Shown: in pieces, positions 15,843 to 25,429 of the stretch | How positions within the stretch are numbered: the stretch's first letter is position 1 | How the letters are laid out: the number at the start of each line of letters is the position of its first letter | NCBI GenBank assembly: GCA_031363085.1 | Contig: JANLTU010000085.1 | Span: 1 to 28,402, forward strand | Reading direction: 5' to 3' | DNA: 28,402 nucleotides | From: UBA6921 sp031363085 | Lineage (GTDB): Bacteria > Pseudomonadota > Gammaproteobacteria > SG8-11 | Program-made: the position numbers and the translations under genes | Notes under the pieces: generated by a model | Databases searched by the model: none | Seen by the model: only the letters and a program-made list of their open reading frames with translations | What the model was told of the DNA's origin: nothing

Positions 15843-18800
15843 TCACAACGCATCCGGCACCTGCACATGCGGGATACGCTTGAATAAATTCTGCACGCGT
15901 CCGATGGCGTCATCGACGTAGCTGAAGATCACCGGGATGACGAGCAAGCTCAGGAAGGTCGAGGTGATCAAGCCGCCGATAACGACAATCGCCATCGGCG
16001 CGCGGAAGCTGGGATCGGTGCCCCAGCCCAGCGCGATCGGCAACATGCCGGCACCCATCGCCACGGTGGTCATCACGATGGGGCGTGCGCGTTTGTGGCA
16101 GGCGTCGCGCAGCGCGTCCCAGCGGTCCAGGCCCTTGCGGCGGCCGAGGATGACGTAGTCGATCAGCAGGATCGAATTTTTGGTGGCGATGCCCATCAGC
16201 ATGATAAGGCCGATCATCGACGGCATCGACAGCGCGGTGTGGGTGATAAATAACGCGAGGAAGGCGCCTGGAATCGACAACACCAACGCGGCGAGAATGG
16301 TCACCGGCTGCACGAAGTCTTTGAACAGCAACACCAGCACGATATAGATGCACAGCACGCCGGTCAGCATCGCCAAGCTGAAGCTGGCGAACAAGTCGTT
16401 CATCGCTTCAGCATCGCCCACAGCAGTTTTGATCACGCCCGGCGGTAGGTTGCTCAAGCTGGGCAGCGCCGAGGCGGTTTGCTCCACCAAGCCGAGCGGT
16501 TGGCTATTGAGCTCGATCTCGAAATTGATATTGCGCAGACGATCATAACGGTTGATCTCGGCCGGGCTGCTGTCGATGGTGAACGACGCTACGCTGCCGA
16601 GCATCACCGGGCCGTGCGTGCCCGGCACTGTGAGTCGTCCCAGCAGCTCAAGGTCTTCACGTGCCGCGAGCGGCAACTTGACAACAATCGGCACCTGCCG
16701 CTGCGAAAGATTCAGTTTCGCCAAGCCCTGGCTGTAATCGCCAGCGGTGGCCATGCGCAAGGTGTCGGCAATCGCCGCCGAGGTGACGCCCAGGTCGGCC
16801 GCACGTGCGAAATCCGGTCGCACAGTGAGCTCGGGGCGTACCAGACTCGCGCTGCTCGTGACATTGCCGATGCCCGGGATAGTGCGCAGCTCGCGTTCGA
16901 CCACGCGGGCGTGATCTGACAACACCTGGCCATTTTCGCCGGCCAGCACCAGCATGTATTTGTCGTTGGAGCCGCCGAAGCCGACCGACACGCGCGCGCC
17001 CGGCAAGGCTTCCAGTAACTTCCGCAGCTCGCGCTCGACTTGCTGCTTGCTGATGCCACCGCGTTGCCCACGTGGCGTCATGTTGATGGTCAAGGTGGCT
17101 TTGCGCACTTCGGGTGCGCCGCCCATCATGAACGGGTCGCCGCCGGCGGTACCGCCGCCGATGGCGGTATACACCAGCTTCACGTGTGGATGCTTCTGCA
17201 CCAGCACGCGCGCCTGCTCGGCGGCCGCATAGGTTTGTTTGAACGTGGCGCCCGGCGGTAACGACAGATACACCTGGGTTTGCGACAAATCGTCGGGCGG
17301 AATAAATCCGGTGGGCAGCAACGGCACCAGCAAGAACGAACCGATAAAAAATACGCCGGTGGCTAATAAAGTCTTGATGCGATGCTTCAAGCACCACGCG
17401 ACCCAATTCATATACATGGCCATCCAGCGCGGTTCGTGGTACTCACGCTTGGGTAGCCGCAGCACGAAGGCCGCCATCATCGGTGTGAGCATGCGCGCCA
17501 CCACCAGCGAGAAGAACACCGCAATCGCCGCCGTCCAGCCAAATTGCACGAAAAACTTGCCCGGTACGCCACCCATGAAGGCGGTCGGCAGGAACACGGC
17601 GATCAGCGTGAAGGTGGTCGCGATCACGGCGAGACCAATTTCATCGGCGGCCTCCGTGGCTGCCTGCAGCGGCGACTTGCCCATGCGCAGATGACGCGTG
17701 ATGTTCTCGATCTCGACAATCGCGTCGTCGACCAGCACGCCGATCACCAGCGACAGGCTCAGCAGGGTTACCACGTTGATGGAAAAACCCATCAGGTACA
17801 TCGCGCCGAACGCTGGAATGATCGACAACGGCAGCGCCGTGGCCGACACCAGCGTGGCGCGCGCGTCGCGCAGGAACAGCCACACCACCAGCACCGCGAG
17901 CAACGCGCCCTCATACATCAGCGTCATCGAGCCGTGGTAATTTTCCTCCACCGGATCGACGAAGTTGAACGCCTCGACCACGGTAATGTGCGGGTAGGCG
18001 GCCTTGAGCTTCTCTAATGCATTGCGCACTTCGGTGGCGATTTCAACTTCGCCCGCGCCACGGCTGCGCGTGATTTCAAAACCGACCACCGGCGCGCCGT
18101 TCAGCAACGCTGCGGAGCGCCGCTCGGTGACGGTGTCGGAAACGGTCGCGACCTGATCAAGACGGATGCGCCGGCCGCCCGCCAGAGCGATATCCATGCG
18201 CGCCAGTTCTTCGGCCGAGTGCACGGTTGCGACCGTGCGTACCGATTGCTCGATGCCGCCGACGTCGGCGCGTCCGCCGGACGCTTCCTGCTGAATCTGC
18301 CGCAATTGCCGCGAGATGTCGGCAGCGGTTGCGCCCAGCGAGAGCAATTTGCCCGGATCAAGCTCGACCCTAACTTCGCGTTCCACGCCACCCACACGGC
18401 TGACCGCGCCGACTCCCCGCACTGCGAGCAAATTTTTCACCATGGTATTGTCGACGAACCACGACAGCGCTTCGTCGTCCATGCGATCCGACGCGACCGT
18501 GTAAGTGAGGATCGGCATGCCCGCCAGATCCATCTTGGCGACCACCGGGTCGCGTAAGTCGCTGGGCAGATCGGAGCGCACGCGCGCCACTGCCGAGCGC
18601 ACGTCGTCGAGCGCTTCCTGGGTCGGTTTTTCGAGACGGAATTCTGCGGTAATCGTCGCCGCGCCATCTTGCACCTGAGTGTAAATGTGCTTGACCCCGT
18701 GCAACGTCGCAATCGAGTTTTCGATTTTACGCGCGACATCGGTTTCCAGTTGCGACGGGCTTGCACCCGGCAGCGCGGCGCTGACGATGATGGTGGGCAG

Positions 18801-18923
18801 ATCGATGTCCGGAAACTGCTGAATTTTCATCGCGCGAAAACCCATCAGCCCCATCAACGTGAGCATGACGAACAGCAGGATCGCCGGAATCGGATTTTTA
18901 ATGGACCAAGCGGAGACATTCAT
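15843..18923 (-). CDS. RND-family efflux permease (AcrB/MexB-like)
   Basis: A 1026-residue inner-membrane proton/drug antiporter, normal length for the HAE1-type RND family. It starts MNVSAWSIKNPIPAI, leading into TM1. The first periplasmic porter region contains FPDIDLPTIIVSAALPGASP. TM4 has GVLVDDAIVEIENI with the paired proton-relay aspartates 399 and 400. GTGFIPP-type (LPTGFIPPDD) starts the second half, and TM10-12 include MGIATKNSILLIDY. It would pump substrates from the periplasm or membrane through a TolC-type channel not encoded here. The membrane fusion protein gene lies 55 bp upstream, so the two form an operon. Substrates cannot be read from the sequence. Confidence 0.93.
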   Translation of the reverse strand: MNVSAWSIKNPIPAILLFVMLTLMGLMGFRAMKIQQFPDIDLPTIIVSAALPGASPSQLETDVARKIENSIATLHGVKHIYTQVQDGAATITAEFRLEKPTQEALDDVRSAVARVRSDLPSDLRDPVVAKMDLAGMPILTYTVASDRMDDEALSWFVDNTMVKNLLAVRGVGAVSRVGGVEREVRVELDPGKLLSLGATAADISRQLRQIQQEASGGRADVGGIEQSVRTVATVHSAEELARMDIALAGGRRIRLDQVATVSDTVTERRSAALLNGAPVVGFEITRSRGAGEVEIATEVRNALEKLKAAYPHITVVEAFNFVDPVEENYHGSMTLMYEGALLAVLVVWLFLRDARATLVSATALPLSIIPAFGAMYLMGFSINVVTLLSLSLVIGVLVDDAIVEIENITRHLRMGKSPLQAATEAADEIGLAVIATTFTLIAVFLPTAFMGGVPGKFFVQFGWTAAIAVFFSLVVARMLTPMMAAFVLRLPKREYHEPRWMAMYMNWVAWCLKHRIKTLLATGVFFIGSFLLVPLLPTGFIPPDDLSQTQVYLSLPPGATFKQTYAAAEQARVLVQKHPHVKLVYTAIGGGTAGGDPFMMGGAPEVRKATLTINMTPRGQRGGISKQQVERELRKLLEALPGARVSVGFGGSNDKYMLVLAGENGQVLSDHARVVERELRTIPGIGNVTSSASLVRPELTVRPDFARAADLGVTSAAIADTLRMATAGDYSQGLAKLNLSQRQVPIVVKLPLAAREDLELLGRLTVPGTHGPVMLGSVASFTIDSSPAEINRYDRLRNINFEIELNSQPLGLVEQTASALPSLSNLPPGVIKTAVGDAEAMNDLFASFSLAMLTGVLCIYIVLVLLFKDFVQPVTILAALVLSIPGAFLALFITHTALSMPSMIGLIMLMGIATKNSILLIDYVILGRRKGLDRWDALRDACHKRARPIVMTTVAMGAGMLPIALGWGTDPSFRAPMAIVVIGGLITSTFLSLLVIPVIFSYVDDAIGRVQNLFKRIPHVQVPDAL

Positions 18924-18978
18924 GGTGTACGCAATCCTTTACTGATTAATCGGATTTAGTTGACAAGCTTGACATTAA

Positions 18979-20106
18979 CTATTTGGCAGCCGCTTGCGCC
19001 TCAACTACGCGCACGGTATCGCCGTCGTTTAAAAAACCCACGCCGGCTGAGACCACGCGCGTATTCGGTTCCAGCCCGCCGGTGATTTCAACCTGGTCTT
19101 CGACGCGCCGCCCGATCGACACCTTGACTTGTGCAACCTGATTATTGTCGCCGACTTTAAACACATAGCTGAAGCCTTCGCGCAGCAGCACTGCCGACTG
19201 CGGCAGAATCAGTGCCTGGGCTTGACCCAATTCAAATACACCGCGTGCAAACGTGCCGGCGCGCGCGGGGCTGTCGGCGGGCAAATCGACATACACCAGA
19301 CCGATGCGGGTTTGCGGATCGACCGTGGGCGCGCCGATGCGCACGCGGCCCTGCGTCGTTACGCCGTCAGCCAGTTCCACCATCACCACTTGGCCGGGTT
19401 GAATGCGCGGCAATTCGGTGGCGGTGACTTCGGCACGCCATTCCAAGCGGTTTTGGCGAATCAGCCGGAACAACTCCTGGCTGGGTTGTGCGAGCGAACC
19501 GACGGTTGCGGTGCGCGCTGAGATTACGCCGAAATCAGGTGCCAGCACCTGGGTTTGCGACAGACGTAATTCGTTGGACTGCACGCGCGCGCGCGCGGCG
19601 GCAAGGCGCGCTTTCGCGGTTTGCTCAGCGGTCAGCGACTGGGTAATTTGCTGCGCGCTGATCAAACCGGTGGACTGCAGTTGGCGCGCGCGGTCGGCAT
19701 TGGCAACCGCTTCGGCTTGCATCGCGGTTTCTTCGGCAACCGCCGCGCGGCCTTGCGCAAGATCGGCATCGAGCGTGTCGCTGGCGATGCGCGCGAGTAA
19801 TTGCCCGCGCCGAACCTTATCGCCGACATTGACCAGCACTTCGGTCAAGCGCAGGCCGCCGATCTCGGCGCCGATGACCACTTCCTGCCACGCAACGATG
19901 TTGCCATTGGTGCTGAGGCTGCGTGGCCACGCCACCGTGCGCGGCGTGGTCGTGGTGACCGAGAGCGCGGGCTTGGCTTTGGTGGCCTCGACAGCTTCAC
20001 TTTTTGCCGCGTCGCGTTGTGTGGATGTGCCACTGTAAACCACCGCCGCCACACCGAACGCCGCCAGGATGCCCACCACTGCCAGTTTGAATTTCTTGCT
20101 GCGCAT
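18979..20106 (-). CDS. RND efflux periplasmic adaptor (membrane fusion protein)
   Basis: A 375-residue AcrA/HlyD-type adaptor linking the permease at 15843-18923 to an outer-membrane channel. I start at ATG 20106 because GAGG lies 6 bp upstream; ATG 20133 is an alternative. One N-terminal membrane anchor (FKLAVVGILAAFGVAAVVY) is followed by the barrel/lipoyl half (GEIVAWQEVVIGAEI-like, VGDKVRRGQLLARI). A helical hairpin (about residues 105-165, AVAEETAMQAEAVANADRA) then precedes the second lipoyl half and the beta-barrel domain (GQVVMVELADG, RIGLVYVDLP). The C-terminal membrane-proximal part ends NDGDTVRVVEAQ. There is no lipobox cysteine, so it is anchored by the helix. A 48-bp gap separates it from hemL upstream on the same strand. 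Confidence 0.9.
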   Translation of the reverse strand: MRSKKFKLAVVGILAAFGVAAVVYSGTSTQRDAAKSEAVEATKAKPALSVTTTTPRTVAWPRSLSTNGNIVAWQEVVIGAEIGGLRLTEVLVNVGDKVRRGQLLARIASDTLDADLAQGRAAVAEETAMQAEAVANADRARQLQSTGLISAQQITQSLTAEQTAKARLAAARARVQSNELRLSQTQVLAPDFGVISARTATVGSLAQPSQELFRLIRQNRLEWRAEVTATELPRIQPGQVVMVELADGVTTQGRVRIGAPTVDPQTRIGLVYVDLPADSPARAGTFARGVFELGQAQALILPQSAVLLREGFSYVFKVGDNNQVAQVKVSIGRRVEDQVEITGGLEPNTRVVSAGVGFLNDGDTVRVVEAQAAAK

Positions 20107-20154
20107 GAATTGCCTCGATAACAAAGTTTGCATAATAAGTTTAATGCCAGATCT

Positions 20155-21434
20155 TTACAGTTTGGCGAACACCTGTTCGGCAGCGGCCAGGGTCGCGGCG
20201 ATTTCCGCGTCGCCATGAGCGCTTGAAACAAACCCGGCTTCAAACGCCGACGGTGCCAGATACACGCCCCGCTCCAGCATGCCGTGGTAGAACTTCTTGA
20301 AGCGTTCCACATTGCACTGCGTGGCCTGCGCGTAGTTCGTCACTTGCGCTTCGGTCGAGAAAAATACGCCGAACATGCCGCCAACCGTATTGGTGGTGAG
20401 CGGAATTTTGGCTTGTTTTGCCTTAGCAACCAAGCCGTCGGTGAGCTGTTGCGTGCGGGTCGTGAGTTTTTCGAAGAAGCCGGGTTTGGAAATAATGCCC
20501 AGCATTGCCAACCCCGCCGCCATCGACACCGGATTGCCCGACAAGGTGCCGGCCTGATACACCGGGCCCAGCGGCGCGATTTTTTCCATGATGGCGCGCT
20601 TGCCGCCGAAGGCGCCGACCGGAAGCCGCCGCCGATGACCTTGCCTAGCGTGGTGAGATCGGGTTGCACTTTGAATAAAGCCTGCGCGCCGCCCAGCGCA
20701 ACTCGGAAGCCGGTCATGACTTCATCGAAAATCAGCACGCTGCCGAATTCGTCGCACACCGCGCGCAAGCCGTGCAAAAAACCCGGCGTGGGTGGAATGC
20801 AGTTCATGTTGCCCGCGACCGGTTCGACGATGATGCAGGCGATTTGGCGGCCGTACTGGGCGAATATTTCGCGTACCTGTTCGAGGTTGTTATACGCCAC
20901 CGTGAGCGTGTGTTCGGCCAGCACCGCCGGCACACCCGGTGAGGTCGGTACGCCCAGGGTCAGTGCGCCGGAACCGGCCTTGACCAAGAGCGAATCGGAA
21001 TGACCGTGGTAGCACCCTTCGAACTTTAAAATCTTGTCGCGCCCGGTGTAGCCGCGCGCAAGGCGGATCGCACTCATGGTCGCTTCGGTGCCGGAGCTGA
21101 CCATGCGCACCATGTCCATCGATGGCACTAGCTCGCACACTCGGTCGGCCATCTGCGTTTCGATTTTGGTGGGCGCACCGAAGCCCAAGCCGCGCGCAAT
21201 CGCTTCACGCACCGCGTGCAACACCTCGGGATGCGCATGGCCGGCGATCATCGGTCCCCATGAGCCGACATAGTCGACGTAACGCTTGCCGTCTTCGTCG
21301 TAAAGGTAGGCGCCCTCGCCGCGCGCGAAAAATAGCGGGTCACCGCCGACGCCGCGAAATGCGCGTACCGGTGAATTCACGCCGCCGGGGATGTGGCGTT
21401 GGGCTTGAACAAACAAATCGTGGGATTGGGTCAT
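20155..21434 (-). pseudogene. hemL: Glutamate-1-semialdehyde 2,1-aminomutase, single-base frameshift
   Basis: HemL makes 5-aminolevulinate from glutamate-1-semialdehyde, an early step of C5-route haem synthesis. From ATG 21434 (AAGGAG 6 bp upstream) the family is clear: SSGTEATMSAIRLARG, FDEVMTGFRV and the PLP lysine Lys265 in TTLGKVIGGG, the same number as in E. coli. Right after Phe271 the frame is lost: the minus strand reads TTCCGGTCGG where TTCCCGGTCGG is expected, so one C is missing near 20621. The other frame continues normally to 20155 (PVGAFGGKRAIMEKIAP...SAHGDAEIAATL). Adding one base gives a full 426-residue enzyme. As read, the product would be truncated and inactive. Because the gene is normally essential and the rest is perfect, a base-calling error in the C run is at least as likely as a true mutation. 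Confidence 0.93.
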
Positions 21435-21463
21435 GGCTGGCTCCTTAGAAATAACCGAATTCG

Positions 21464-22135
21464 CTAAACAACAAACGCCTTCCCTGCCGCCGAAAATAAA
21501 TGCTCGTATTTGTGTGCTGCGATCCGCACGTCGGGCTGACCGAACACTCCGTAGCAAGCGGCAATGAGGCTGGCGCCCGCTTGCACAATGGGACGTCCAT
21601 TTTCCGGCGTGATGCCGCCGATAGCAACCATCGGGAGATGTAAATGTTGCTTGGCTTCGTGCAACAGCTCGATGGTCGCGCGCACCGTGCCGCTTTTGGT
21701 CGGCGAGGCATTAAAGCTGCCGAATGCGACATAATCCGCGCCCGCCTGTTGCGCGCGCAATGCCCGCTGAAATTGGTTATAACACGACACACCGATAATG
21801 GCGTGCGCGCCCAGAAGCGCGCGCGCCTCGTGCACCTGCATATCCGCCTCGCCCAAATGCACACCTTGGGCGCCAATACGATGCGCTAACTCGACATGGT
21901 CGTTGATGATGAGTGGGACACGGTGCGTATGACACATGTCGCGCAGCAGACGGGCTTCGCGCTCGCGCTGCGCCTCATCGGCAATTTTGTTGCGGTATTG
22001 GATCATCACCGCGCCGCCTTCGATGGCCTTGGCGACCCTGTCAGACAGCCACGCCTCCGGTGTGAGCTGCGCGTCGGTGATGGCGTACAGGCCGTGCCCC
22101 GGCAACAACTTATTCGTCGGTTTTGAAAGCTTCAT
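21464..22135 (-). CDS. thiE: Thiamine-phosphate synthase
   Basis: A 223-residue TIM-barrel enzyme that joins HMP-diphosphate and thiazole phosphate to give thiamine phosphate. Family motifs include MIQYRNK, PLIINDHVELA, GVHLGEAD, IIGVSCYN, DYVAFGSFNASPTKSG and MVAIGGITPEN. I choose ATG 22135 rather than a GTG four codons upstream. Either way the start lies inside the end of thiD (26-bp overlap), which implies translational coupling. hemL starts 29 bp downstream. The thiD-thiE-hemL order is the one known in Pseudomonas. I saw no TPP riboswitch upstream of the operon. Confidence 0.92.
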   Translation of the reverse strand: MKLSKPTNKLLPGHGLYAITDAQLTPEAWLSDRVAKAIEGGAVMIQYRNKIADEAQREREARLLRDMCHTHRVPLIINDHVELAHRIGAQGVHLGEADMQVHEARALLGAHAIIGVSCYNQFQRALRAQQAGADYVAFGSFNASPTKSGTVRATIELLHEAKQHLHLPMVAIGGITPENGRPIVQAGASLIAACYGVFGQPDVRIAAHKYEHLFSAAGKAFVV

Positions 22136-22946
22136 CGTCGGACTCACTGCCTTGCGCCCAAAACAATCGGTTGGGTAAGCGCTGCCCCATACCGATGCGA
22201 TAGCCCTGTTTTAAGGCTTCGTGCGCGTATTCCTGCGCTTCGCGCACCGCCGTGTGCGGCTCCATTCCCTGCGCAAACAAACCGGCAATCGCTGCGGCCA
22301 GTGTACACCCGGAACCGTGGTAACTGCCTTCCAGCCGTTCCCAGTGAAAATCGTCGATGCGTCGAAAATTATTGTAAAGCACGTTCACCACGTCGGTGGT
22401 GTTCTCGTGCGTGCCGGTTGCCAGCAGGTATTCGCAGCCGGATTCCAGCAGCGCGTGCGCACATGCGTCTAAATTGTCACCATCCGGCGCAAAGGTGCGT
22501 AATTCCACGCTGTTGGGCGTGAGTAAGGTGGTCAGCGGGAACAGCAATTCCAGCATCGCGTCGATCATCGCTTCGTCGGCGAGTTCGGTGGCGCCGCTGC
22601 CGCTGGCAATGATCGGATCGAGCACCACCGGAATTTGTGGGTAGTCCAACAATATGGCGTGGATCACTTCGATGTTTTCAACACTGCCGACCATGCCGAT
22701 TTTAATCGCGGCTACCGGCATGTCTTCCAGAATCGCGCGTGCCTGCTCCATCACCAGCGTGGGGTCGACCGCCACAAAGCGTTGCACGTGCGCGGTGTCT
22801 TGCACCGTTAACGCGGTGATTACGGTGGTTGCGTGGCACCCCATGCTGACAATCGCCTCGATGTCCGCTTGAATGCCAGCGCCACCGCTCGGGTCATGAC
22901 CGGCGAAAACCAATACCACAGGAACGGTGGGTGCGACGTCGGTCAT
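22110..22946 (-). CDS. thiD: Hydroxymethylpyrimidine/phosphomethylpyrimidine kinase
   Basis: A 278-residue ribokinase-fold enzyme that phosphorylates HMP twice to make HMP-diphosphate for ThiE. Evidence includes the N-terminal AGHDPSGGAGIQADI, VTALTVQDT-like ITALTVQDTAHV, AIKIGMVGS, VVLDPIIASGSG, LLTPNSVELRTF and the anion-hole/catalytic GSYHGSGCTLAAAIA near residue 232. The C-terminal ~15 residues (LPNRLFWAQGSESDDEAFKT) run into thiE. It is the first gene of the thiD-thiE-hemL unit; GAGAG lies about 9 bp before the ATG at 22946. Confidence 0.93.
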   Translation of the reverse strand: MTDVAPTVPVVLVFAGHDPSGGAGIQADIEAIVSMGCHATTVITALTVQDTAHVQRFVAVDPTLVMEQARAILEDMPVAAIKIGMVGSVENIEVIHAILLDYPQIPVVLDPIIASGSGATELADEAMIDAMLELLFPLTTLLTPNSVELRTFAPDGDNLDACAHALLESGCEYLLATGTHENTTDVVNVLYNNFRRIDDFHWERLEGSYHGSGCTLAAAIAGLFAQGMEPHTAVREAQEYAHEALKQGYRIGMGQRLPNRLFWAQGSESDDEAFKTDE

Positions 22947-23045
22947 GCAGTTCTCTCAACTCTTCGTGTTGTGCTTAATTCTTCAGTAGTTCTTCAGCAG
23001 CATTACAAAGGCAGACGGCCGCCGCTCTTTGAATGCGATTTAGAA

Positions 23046-23223
23046 TTAAAATGGTTTCACAACCACCAAAATAACAATGCCTACCAGTAGCGGCAGCGGG
23101 GGAATTTCATTCAGCCAGCGCTAAAACATGTAACCATGTCGATTGCGCTTCTGTTTGAAATCCCGCACCAATTTCCGGCAATACACTCTTGGAGAAAATG
23201 CGCAGCGCTTTGATCCAGGGCAT
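23046..23223 (-). pseudogene. Decayed, internally deleted hemJ copy
   Basis: The segment repeats both ends of the intact hemJ at 23314-23736. It has the 3' ~150 bp (GGTTTCACAACCACCA on the plus strand, then the HVFYRWLNE coding area) and the start region (TTTGATCCAGGGCATG). About 245 bp of the middle is missing. A lost base in the HVFYRW area shifts the frame and gives a stop. Similarity goes on upstream (CAGTGTGC, then GGGATCAAG, in both copies). This shows a tandem gene duplication followed by decay of the copy next to thiD. Confidence 0.75.
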
Positions 23224-23313
23224 GTCAGGCTCGGTGCGTTTTAGAATCCTACGACAGTGTGCGGGGTGAAGCGGACGGGATCAAGTTTTAGAGCCTGTTC
23301 AAAATCTTCCGCG

Positions 23314-23736
23314 TTAGAACGGTTTCACAACCACCAGAACAACAATCAGCAGCAGCGGTAGCACCGGAAATTCGTTCAGCCAGCGATAGAATACGTGGCC
23401 GTGTCGATTGCGATCCAGTTTGAAATCCTGCATCAGTTTCCAGCAATACGCGTGGTAGCCAATCAACGTCACCACCAGCGCCAGTTTGGTGTGCAACCAG
23501 CCGGTCGCCCGAAACGCTTCCCAGGCATAACCCAGCAGCAACCACACGCCGAAAATCACCGTGCCCACGGCGCCCAAGGTGGTCATGATGAACAACTTGC
23601 GTTCCATCACCTTGAAACGCTCATTGCCCGGCGCATCATCGCAGGCGGCGTGATACACAAACAAACGCGGCAGGTAAAACAAGCCGGCAAACCACACCAC
23701 CATAAAAAAAATATGCCACGCTTTAATCCAGGGCAT
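23314..23736 (-). CDS. hemJ: Protoporphyrinogen IX oxidase, HemJ family
   Basis: A 140-residue inner-membrane protein with four hydrophobic helices, the usual HemJ (UPF0093) length. The N-terminus KAWHIFFMVVWFAGLFYLPR carries conserved His8 and the family's WFAGLFYLPRLFVYH block. GWLHTKLALV carries conserved Lys84, and the C-terminal helix is preceded by RWLNEFPVLPL. HemJ oxidises protoporphyrinogen IX to protoporphyrin IX, the penultimate haem step, and passes electrons to the respiratory chain. It lies near hemL, but on a separate transcript behind its own decayed duplicate. It diverges from argH. Confidence 0.88.
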   Translation of the reverse strand: MPWIKAWHIFFMVVWFAGLFYLPRLFVYHAACDDAPGNERFKVMERKLFIMTTLGAVGTVIFGVWLLLGYAWEAFRATGWLHTKLALVVTLIGYHAYCWKLMQDFKLDRNRHGHVFYRWLNEFPVLPLLLIVVLVVVKPF

Positions 23737-23863
23737 GCGGGACTCCAGCTAAATAATTGGGCACAGTGTGCTTGGAGAAGCGCTTGGGGATCAAGATAAT
23801 TGAACCTAGAAAGGCAGTTGAACGGCGTACGGGAGCCGCGTGCCGCTGTATTGCGCTGCTCGT

Positions 23864-23872
23864 TGGTATACT
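23864..23872 (+). promoter_or_regulatory. Candidate extended -10 element for argH
   Basis: TGGTATACT has the extended TGn motif plus a TATACT hexamer (23867-23872), 115 bp before the argH start. No good -35 box is at normal spacing, which suits an extended -10 promoter. Confidence 0.35.
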
Positions 23873-23986
23873 GGTGCGATATTGCAGCACCGCTGCGTGG
23901 GTAAGGGCAGGGCGGTGTGGATGCAGAAATTTTAGTGGGTCACGCTGTGATCGTGGCTTGACAATAGCAACAGCGGAACATTCTCA

Positions 23987-25387
23987 ATGACGCAAGAAAA
24001 AACTGAAACCAAGCTTTGGGGCGGGCGTTTCGACCAGCCCACCGACAAGTTTGTGGAAGAATTTACCGCTTCGGTGAATTTCGACAAGCGCCTGTACGCG
24101 CACGACATTCTGGGGTCGATTGCGCATGCGCGCATGTTGACTAAAGTCGGCGTGCTCACCTCGGGCGAGTGCGATGCCATCGTGCGCGGCCTGGAAGAAA
24201 TCCGTGCCGAAATCGAAGCGGGCACGTTTGTTTGGTCGGTGAGTTACGAAGACGTGCACATGAACATCGAAGCACGCCTCACCGCGCGCATCGGCGAGGC
24301 CGGAAAAAAACTGCACACCGGGCGTTCACGCAACGACCAAATCGCGACCGACGTGCGCTTGTATCTGCGCGAACAGATCGACGTGCTGCTGGCGCAACTC
24401 GCGCGCCTGCAAACCGCGCTCATTGAGGTGGCCGAGCGCGAGGCCGACACCATTCTGCCCGGCTTCACGCATTTACAAACCGCACAGCCTGTCACGTTCG
24501 GGCACCATCTGCTGGCGTGGTTCGAGAATCTGCGCCGCGACACTGAACGCCTGCGCGACTGTCGCAAGCGCGTGAACGTGATGCCGCTGGGTGCGGCTGC
24601 GCTGGCGGGCACGACGTATCCGATTGATCGCGCCTATACCGCACAACTGCTGGGCTTCGCTGCGGTGGCGGAAAATTCGCTGGATGCCGTGAGCGACCGC
24701 GACTTCGCGCTTGAATTTGTCGCGGCCTGCGCCCTGATCATGATGCACTTGTCGCGCTTTTCCGAAGAGCTGGTGCTGTGGTCGTCGCCGCAGTTTAACT
24801 TTGTGGACTTAGGCGACCGCTTCTGCACCGGCTCGTCCATCATGCCGCAGAAAAAAAATCCCGACGTGCCCGAGCTGGTGCGTGGCAAAACCGGCCGCGT
24901 CTACGGCCACCTGACCGCGCTGCTCACCTTGATGAAAGGCCAGCCGCTCGCCTACAACAAAGACAATCAGGAAGATAAAGAGCCGCTGTTCGACGCCATC
25001 GACACCGTGCACGCCTGCTTACGCATCTACGCCGACATGATTCCGGTCATGCAGGTGAAAAAAGAAAACATGCGTGAAGCCGCGCGACGTGGCTACGCCA
25101 CCGCCACCGATCTTGCCGATTATTTGGTCCGCAAAGGCGTGGCCTTCCGCGACGCGCACGAAATCGTCGGTAAAAGCGTGCGTTATGGCATCGAGCAGGG
25201 CAAAGACTTGGCACAGTTGTCGCTGGCCGAGCTGAAAAAATTCTCCCCGGTGATCGAGCAAGACATTTTCAGCGTGCTGACGCTGGAAGGCTCGGTCGCG
25301 GCGCGCAACCACATCGGCGGCACCGCGCCGGCGCAAGTGCGTGCGGCGGCGCAGCGCGCGCGGCAGTGGGTGGGGTCTATTGTTTAA
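23987..25387 (+). CDS. argH: Argininosuccinate lyase
   Basis: A 466-residue cytosolic enzyme of the fumarase/aspartase superfamily that splits argininosuccinate into arginine and fumarate, the last step of arginine synthesis. Diagnostic segments are LWGGRFDQPTD at the start, SYEDVHMNIEARL, HTGRSRNDQIATD, LPGFTHLQTAQPVTFGHH (catalytic His162) and the superfamily signature GSSIMPQKKNPD at 282-293 with the catalytic serine loop. The length is normal. It stands alone here, 250 bp from divergent hemJ. The gene downstream at 25430 is 42 bp away and may be on the same message. Confidence 0.95.
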   Translation: MTQEKTETKLWGGRFDQPTDKFVEEFTASVNFDKRLYAHDILGSIAHARMLTKVGVLTSGECDAIVRGLEEIRAEIEAGTFVWSVSYEDVHMNIEARLTARIGEAGKKLHTGRSRNDQIATDVRLYLREQIDVLLAQLARLQTALIEVAEREADTILPGFTHLQTAQPVTFGHHLLAWFENLRRDTERLRDCRKRVNVMPLGAAALAGTTYPIDRAYTAQLLGFAAVAENSLDAVSDRDFALEFVAACALIMMHLSRFSEELVLWSSPQFNFVDLGDRFCTGSSIMPQKKNPDVPELVRGKTGRVYGHLTALLTLMKGQPLAYNKDNQEDKEPLFDAIDTVHACLRIYADMIPVMQVKKENMREAARRGYATATDLADYLVRKGVAFRDAHEIVGKSVRYGIEQGKDLAQLSLAELKKFSPVIEQDIFSVLTLEGSVAARNHIGGTAPAQVRAAAQRARQWVGSIV

Positions 25388-25429
25388 AGCAGGTTTTTAA
25401 GTCCAACCAACAAACAGAAGGATTAAACC

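Noticed and set aside
15626..15883. 85-codon plus-strand open frame before the efflux gene
   Set aside because: No ribosome site or recognisable sequence, and it overlaps the end of the permease on the other strand.
16657..17406. 249-codon open frame inside the RND permease gene, same strand, other frame
   Set aside because: The permease is intact over this part and the alternative frame is Arg/Ala-rich with no domain.
22947..23300. Possible TPP riboswitch upstream of thiD
   Set aside because: No conserved thi-box (CTGAGA-type and GAACCTGATC-type elements) could be seen; the stretch is largely the hemJ relic.
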